A DNA stretch of 8,353 nt from Clostridia bacterium (GTDB lineage Bacteria; Bacillota; Clostridia; UMGS1883): positions 1 through 8,353 of the forward strand of contig JAJQCX010000059.1 of assembly GCA_021202495.1 (NCBI GenBank), in the 5' to 3' direction. Position numbers and translations under genes: made by a program. Shown piece by piece: positions 6,044-8,353 of the stretch. The notes beneath the pieces were generated by a model. The model had not been told where the DNA came from. It made no database searches and was given only the letters and a program-made list of their open reading frames with translations. Each line of letters opens with the position of its first letter. Position 1 is the first letter of the stretch.

Positions 6044-6580
6044 TTATCTCAAGCCCGTCATGTATTCGCTTACCTTGCCGAAAGCGTCTGCGGCGTCCTT
6101 GAGCTCGCCGCCCTTGGTAATGCCGAGAGCGCTGCCGCCGTTGCCGAAGAATACGAAGTCCCACTTATAAGTATACTTTTGAAGCTCAACCATTTCCTTA
6201 ACGGCTTCCTTTGTATATGTGGTGCTCGCGTTGTCGTCCTCGCCCATGATGACAACGACAACCTGAGAAGGTCTTTCGCTTTCATCCTGTGCGGCAAGTC
6301 TTGCGCCGACTGTTTCGACAGCCGTGCCGACTGCGTCGTACAAAGCGCTGCTGCCCTTGGGAACGTAAGTCTTTACGTTGTATTTTCTTATATCCTTAAG
6401 ATTTTTATTGTCAGCAACCTTAATGGGGGGTTCATTAAAAAATACAAGCGTGTATGTGCTTTCGTCCTCAACTTTTTTCTGGGCGTCAACAAGAGCGTTA
6501 AAACCCTTGAGAACGCTTGCCTGATCCATACCGGCACTCTTTCCTATTACAAAAACAAATTCTTTGCGGGCATCATTCAT
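6044..6580 (-). CDS. vWA-domain protein with degenerate MIDAS
   Basis: A 178-residue, single-domain von Willebrand factor A protein, cytoplasmic as no signal peptide or membrane helix is seen. It resembles a Firmicutes family that usually reads LDRSGSM, then GGFN...Q, LFDD, RG-TALLDA, ITDG-EN and W-F-FLGAN. Here these appear as VIGKSAGM (11-18), KGFNALVDAQK (25-35), FFNEPP (47-52), KGSSALYDAVG (75-85), IMGEDDNAS (111-119) and WDFVFFGNG (140-148). The first MIDAS aspartate is G13, the second serine is G17, the usual threonine is S78 and the later aspartate is G113; only S15 is conserved. Metal binding is therefore doubtful although the fold looks intact. ATG 6580 follows AAAGGAGGG by seven bases, and a strong promoter lies at 6613-6640. 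The kinase gene is next downstream. Function unknown; a scaffold or partner role is inference. Confidence 0.85.
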   Translation of the reverse strand: MNDARKEFVFVIGKSAGMDQASVLKGFNALVDAQKKVEDESTYTLVFFNEPPIKVADNKNLKDIRKYNVKTYVPKGSSALYDAVGTAVETVGARLAAQDESERPSQVVVVIMGEDDNASTTYTKEAVKEMVELQKYTYKWDFVFFGNGGSALGITKGGELKDAADAFGKVSEYMTGLR

Positions 6581-6612
6581 GATGATTCCCTCCTTTCAGA
6601 AATTCTTTATAT

Positions 6613-6640
6613 ATTATACGCCTTTTAAAAAAACTTTCAA
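6613..6640 (-). promoter_or_regulatory. Sigma-A type promoter of the vWA gene
   Basis: Read on the minus strand: TTGAAA at 6640-6635, a 16-base spacer containing a T-run and an A-run, and a perfect TATAAT at 6618-6613. The start site would be near 6606, leaving about 25 bases before the vWA ATG, with AAAGGAGGG in that leader. This makes the vWA gene, and the kinase by read-through, a unit independent of the flippase gene upstream. Confidence 0.8.
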
Positions 6641-6692
6641 TTCGTATTTTCCACAAAAAACGGACAAAATTTGCGCGGCTTTATGTAAACTA

Positions 6693-8195
6693 TCACCTGT
6701 TTTTGGAAAGAGGCGTTGAAAAAAGGTCTTTCAGAACGCCGCTTAGGAACATGGCGATGGCATATACTCCGCAGGCGATAAAAAGCGGAACGAGAAATTC
6801 TATTTTATCGGGGAGGGCTGCGGTATCGATAAAATTGAGCGAAAGAATGAGAGATACGACGCTCACGGCGGCACAGAGCAGAATTTTGAGAACGGAGAAG
6901 CCGAGCTCCTTTGAAAGAAAGCTTCCGATAACGCCGTGCAGACAGATTGCGACATAGATTGCGTAAAGAGTTAAAAGAAGCGTCGTTGTGACAGCGGCGG
7001 CGTTTGCGCCGAAGCGCGGCACGGCAAAGACGTCGAGCGCAATTTTGAGCGCGACGGTGACGATGGTGCCGATAACGGTCATTTTGTAGCGGCCTGAGAT
7101 GTAGAGCACTTTATTTAAAAGATTTTGCGCAAGGTAGCCGAAAATGCCGAAGCTGTAGATGACAAACGCCGTTGAAACGCGCTCGGTTACGTCGTGGGTG
7201 AAGTTGCCGCGTTCATAGAGAAGCGCGATGATGTCTTCGCCGAAAAAGACGACGGCGATAAGGTAAAAGACGAAAATGGACATCATTATTTTGATTATAT
7301 AGCCTATAAGCTCACGAACGTATTTCATTTCGCCGTGCTCGTAGTTTTGACTTATCGCCGGGAAAACGACGCTTGAAAGCGCGACGACGAAAACACCGGA
7401 AAAGGTGATGAAAAGCTGGCTTGCATAGGTTAGGGTGGTCGTGACGCCCGCCTCGCCGCCGACGAATGTTCTGTCAATTAAAAAGCAGAGCTGGAACATC
7501 ATGCCGGAGATGAATATATACACGGTTTCGGCAACGTTTTTCACGCCGCCGCTTGTGTCAATTCCGCGTTTGGGGGCAAAAAAGCGGTAGCCCTCCTTGT
7601 AGAACGGGGGCATGAGAATGACGATGTGTAAAAACCAACCGAGAGTGGTGATAATGCTGATTGTTTCAACGCCGGAAACGCCCATGTAGACCGCGATTAC
7701 GGCAAGAAGGTTGTATGGCAGGCTCATTATCGAGGGGAGGAAGAACTTGCGCCTGTTTTGCAAAAGCCCGCTCATCATGTAGGCGACGGCGATAAAGAGA
7801 AACGACGGCAGCATGATATACATGAGCTTGACCGCCAGGTCGTAATCCGCGCCGGAGCGTCCGGGGAGAAGAAGCATGGAAATAGGGCGCGCAAAAGCAT
7901 AGAGCAGCGCCATGACGATGATGATGAGCAGCGAAATGCTGCGGATAAAATACGCGGCGTAGCTTCTTTGCGCGTCGGGAGAGGAATGCTCCGTTTTATT
8001 TATATTTTTGATAATCAGCGTCGAAAGGGCGGAGCCGACAGCCGTGAAAACGAGGCTGGCGACGCCGAAGACCTGATAATATATATCCGATGTCGCGGAC
8101 GCGCCGAAAAGCGCGCTGAGCGCCATGTCGCGCAGAAAGCCCACGCCCTTGGCGACAAGGATTCCGAACATGACGAGAATGTATGCGTTAGCCAA
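6693..8195 (-). CDS. murJ: MurJ/MviN family lipid II flippase-like membrane protein
   Basis: Polytopic inner-membrane protein of the MurJ/MviN branch of the MOP superfamily, 500 residues, the usual length, with about fourteen membrane helices. MurJ flips lipid-linked peptidoglycan precursor across the membrane. The N-terminus shows the family signature GFLRDMALSALFGAS-x2-D (19-37, with R22-D23), followed by a helix with FTAVGSAL; the middle holds GLLQNRRKFFLPS and the second half LYERGNFTHD and LNKVLYISGRYKM, all typical MviN motifs. The start is a TTG at 8195 preceded by AGGAAG ten bases upstream; a TGA two codons before it rules out a longer frame, and starting at the next ATG (residue 9) would cut the first helix. 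It has its own promoter at 8255-8283. Clostridia can have several MurJ-like proteins, so a role in another lipid-linked glycan is possible. Confidence 0.9.
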   Translation of the reverse strand: MANAYILVMFGILVAKGVGFLRDMALSALFGASATSDIYYQVFGVASLVFTAVGSALSTLIIKNINKTEHSSPDAQRSYAAYFIRSISLLIIIVMALLYAFARPISMLLLPGRSGADYDLAVKLMYIMLPSFLFIAVAYMMSGLLQNRRKFFLPSIMSLPYNLLAVIAVYMGVSGVETISIITTLGWFLHIVILMPPFYKEGYRFFAPKRGIDTSGGVKNVAETVYIFISGMMFQLCFLIDRTFVGGEAGVTTTLTYASQLFITFSGVFVVALSSVVFPAISQNYEHGEMKYVRELIGYIIKIMMSIFVFYLIAVVFFGEDIIALLYERGNFTHDVTERVSTAFVIYSFGIFGYLAQNLLNKVLYISGRYKMTVIGTIVTVALKIALDVFAVPRFGANAAAVTTTLLLTLYAIYVAICLHGVIGSFLSKELGFSVLKILLCAAVSVVSLILSLNFIDTAALPDKIEFLVPLFIACGVYAIAMFLSGVLKDLFSTPLSKNR

Positions 8196-8215
8196 AATTC
8201 AATCACTTCCTGTTA

Positions 8216-8233
8216 TGCAAGGCAAAGCTTGCA
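8216..8233 (-). other. Small hairpin in the flippase gene leader
   Basis: TGCAAG (8216-8221) and CTTGCA (8228-8233) form a 6-bp stem with a 6-base loop, ending about five bases before the AGGAAG ribosome binding site of the flippase gene. It has no T-run and is too weak to be a terminator. A role in mRNA stability or translation is possible but unsupported. Confidence 0.35.
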
Positions 8234-8254
8234 CGGGAAAAACTCATATGAACT

Positions 8255-8283
8255 ATTTTATACTTTATTTTGGACTAAGTCAA
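8255..8283 (-). promoter_or_regulatory. Sigma-A type promoter of the murJ-like gene
   Basis: On the minus strand TTGACT (8283-8278) is followed by exactly 17 bases and TAAAAT (8260-8255), five of six matches in each box. Transcription would start near 8248 with a leader of about 50 bases. The -35 box overlaps a small imperfect palindrome (GACT-A-AGTC at 8273-8281), which could be an operator or chance. Confidence 0.7.
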
Positions 8284-8337
8284 TACAAAGTGAAAATACC
8301 GCACGGCAACAGCATTTACTTTTTAGGTGAAAAGAGA

Positions 8338-8353
8338 ATGTCCAACAGCACAT
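8338..8353 (+). CDS. Possible start of a rightward gene cut by the window end
   Basis: An ATG at 8338 opens M-S-N-S-T before the sequence ends. AGGTGA at 8325-8330, seven bases upstream, is a good ribosome binding site, and a TATACT at 8259-8264 could be a -10 box, though without a convincing -35. If real, this gene would be divergent from the flippase gene. Five codons cannot identify a product, so this is only a suggestion. Confidence 0.25.

Noticed and set aside
5970..6164. Longer N-terminus for the kinase (65 extra codons)
   Set aside because: The extension is arginine-rich, antisense-frame reading through the vWA gene end and the terminator hairpin; the perfect Shine-Dalgarno supports ATG 5969.
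6641..6692. Terminator behind the flippase gene
   Set aside because: There is a T-run on the minus strand (6655-6660), but only a 4-bp palindrome (CAAA-TTTG) before it; too weak to call.
7758..8330. Rightward open frame of 190 codons
   Set aside because: Antisense to the flippase gene, highly charged and without recognisable motifs; a shadow of the membrane protein's codons.

Overview
The window looks like chromosomal DNA of an anaerobic Gram-positive bacterium, most likely a gut-type member of the Clostridia (Eubacteriales). The reasons are the gene families (a clostridial iron-dependent alcohol dehydrogenase, a C_GCAxxG_C_C redox protein, a MepA-like MATE pump, a clostridial HipA-like kinase), strong AGGAGG-type ribosome binding sites, sigma-A type promoters, moderate GC and a GC-rich hairpin repeat in the intergenic gap. 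No species can be named from the sequence alone.

Positions 1-4647 are a rightward gene series. It starts with the 3' part of an iron-containing alcohol dehydrogenase (start outside the window). Two bases later comes a small cysteine-motif redox protein whose C-terminus seems cut off by a frameshift: the missing last cysteine and helix are readable in another frame up to position 1578. Then come an aldo/keto reductase, a 70-codon remnant of the C-terminus of a MATE transporter, a maltose/galactoside-type O-acetyltransferase, and a complete MATE pump with its own promoter inside the end of the acetyltransferase gene. The first three genes fit carbonyl/alcohol redox metabolism or aldehyde detoxification. 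The last two fit acetylation and export of small molecules. Both readings are inferences.

Positions 4648-4928 are a convergent intergenic gap. It holds two imperfect tandem copies of a 78-bp repeat (85-bp period), each with a GC-rich hairpin, and a strong intrinsic terminator for the leftward genes.

Positions 4929-8195 run leftward. In transcription order they are a MurJ/MviN-type lipid flippase (promoter at 8255-8283), a von Willebrand A-domain protein with its own near-consensus promoter, and a HipA-like protein kinase. The vWA protein belongs to a recognisable family but has lost most of its metal-binding (MIDAS) residues. Between the vWA and kinase genes is a terminator-like hairpin followed by an excellent Shine-Dalgarno for the kinase, so the kinase is probably made from read-through of the vWA transcript. 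This vWA/kinase pair is the best candidate in the window for an undescribed functional unit. The evidence for it is gene order, shared promoter and the odd MIDAS, not any known precedent for this exact pair.
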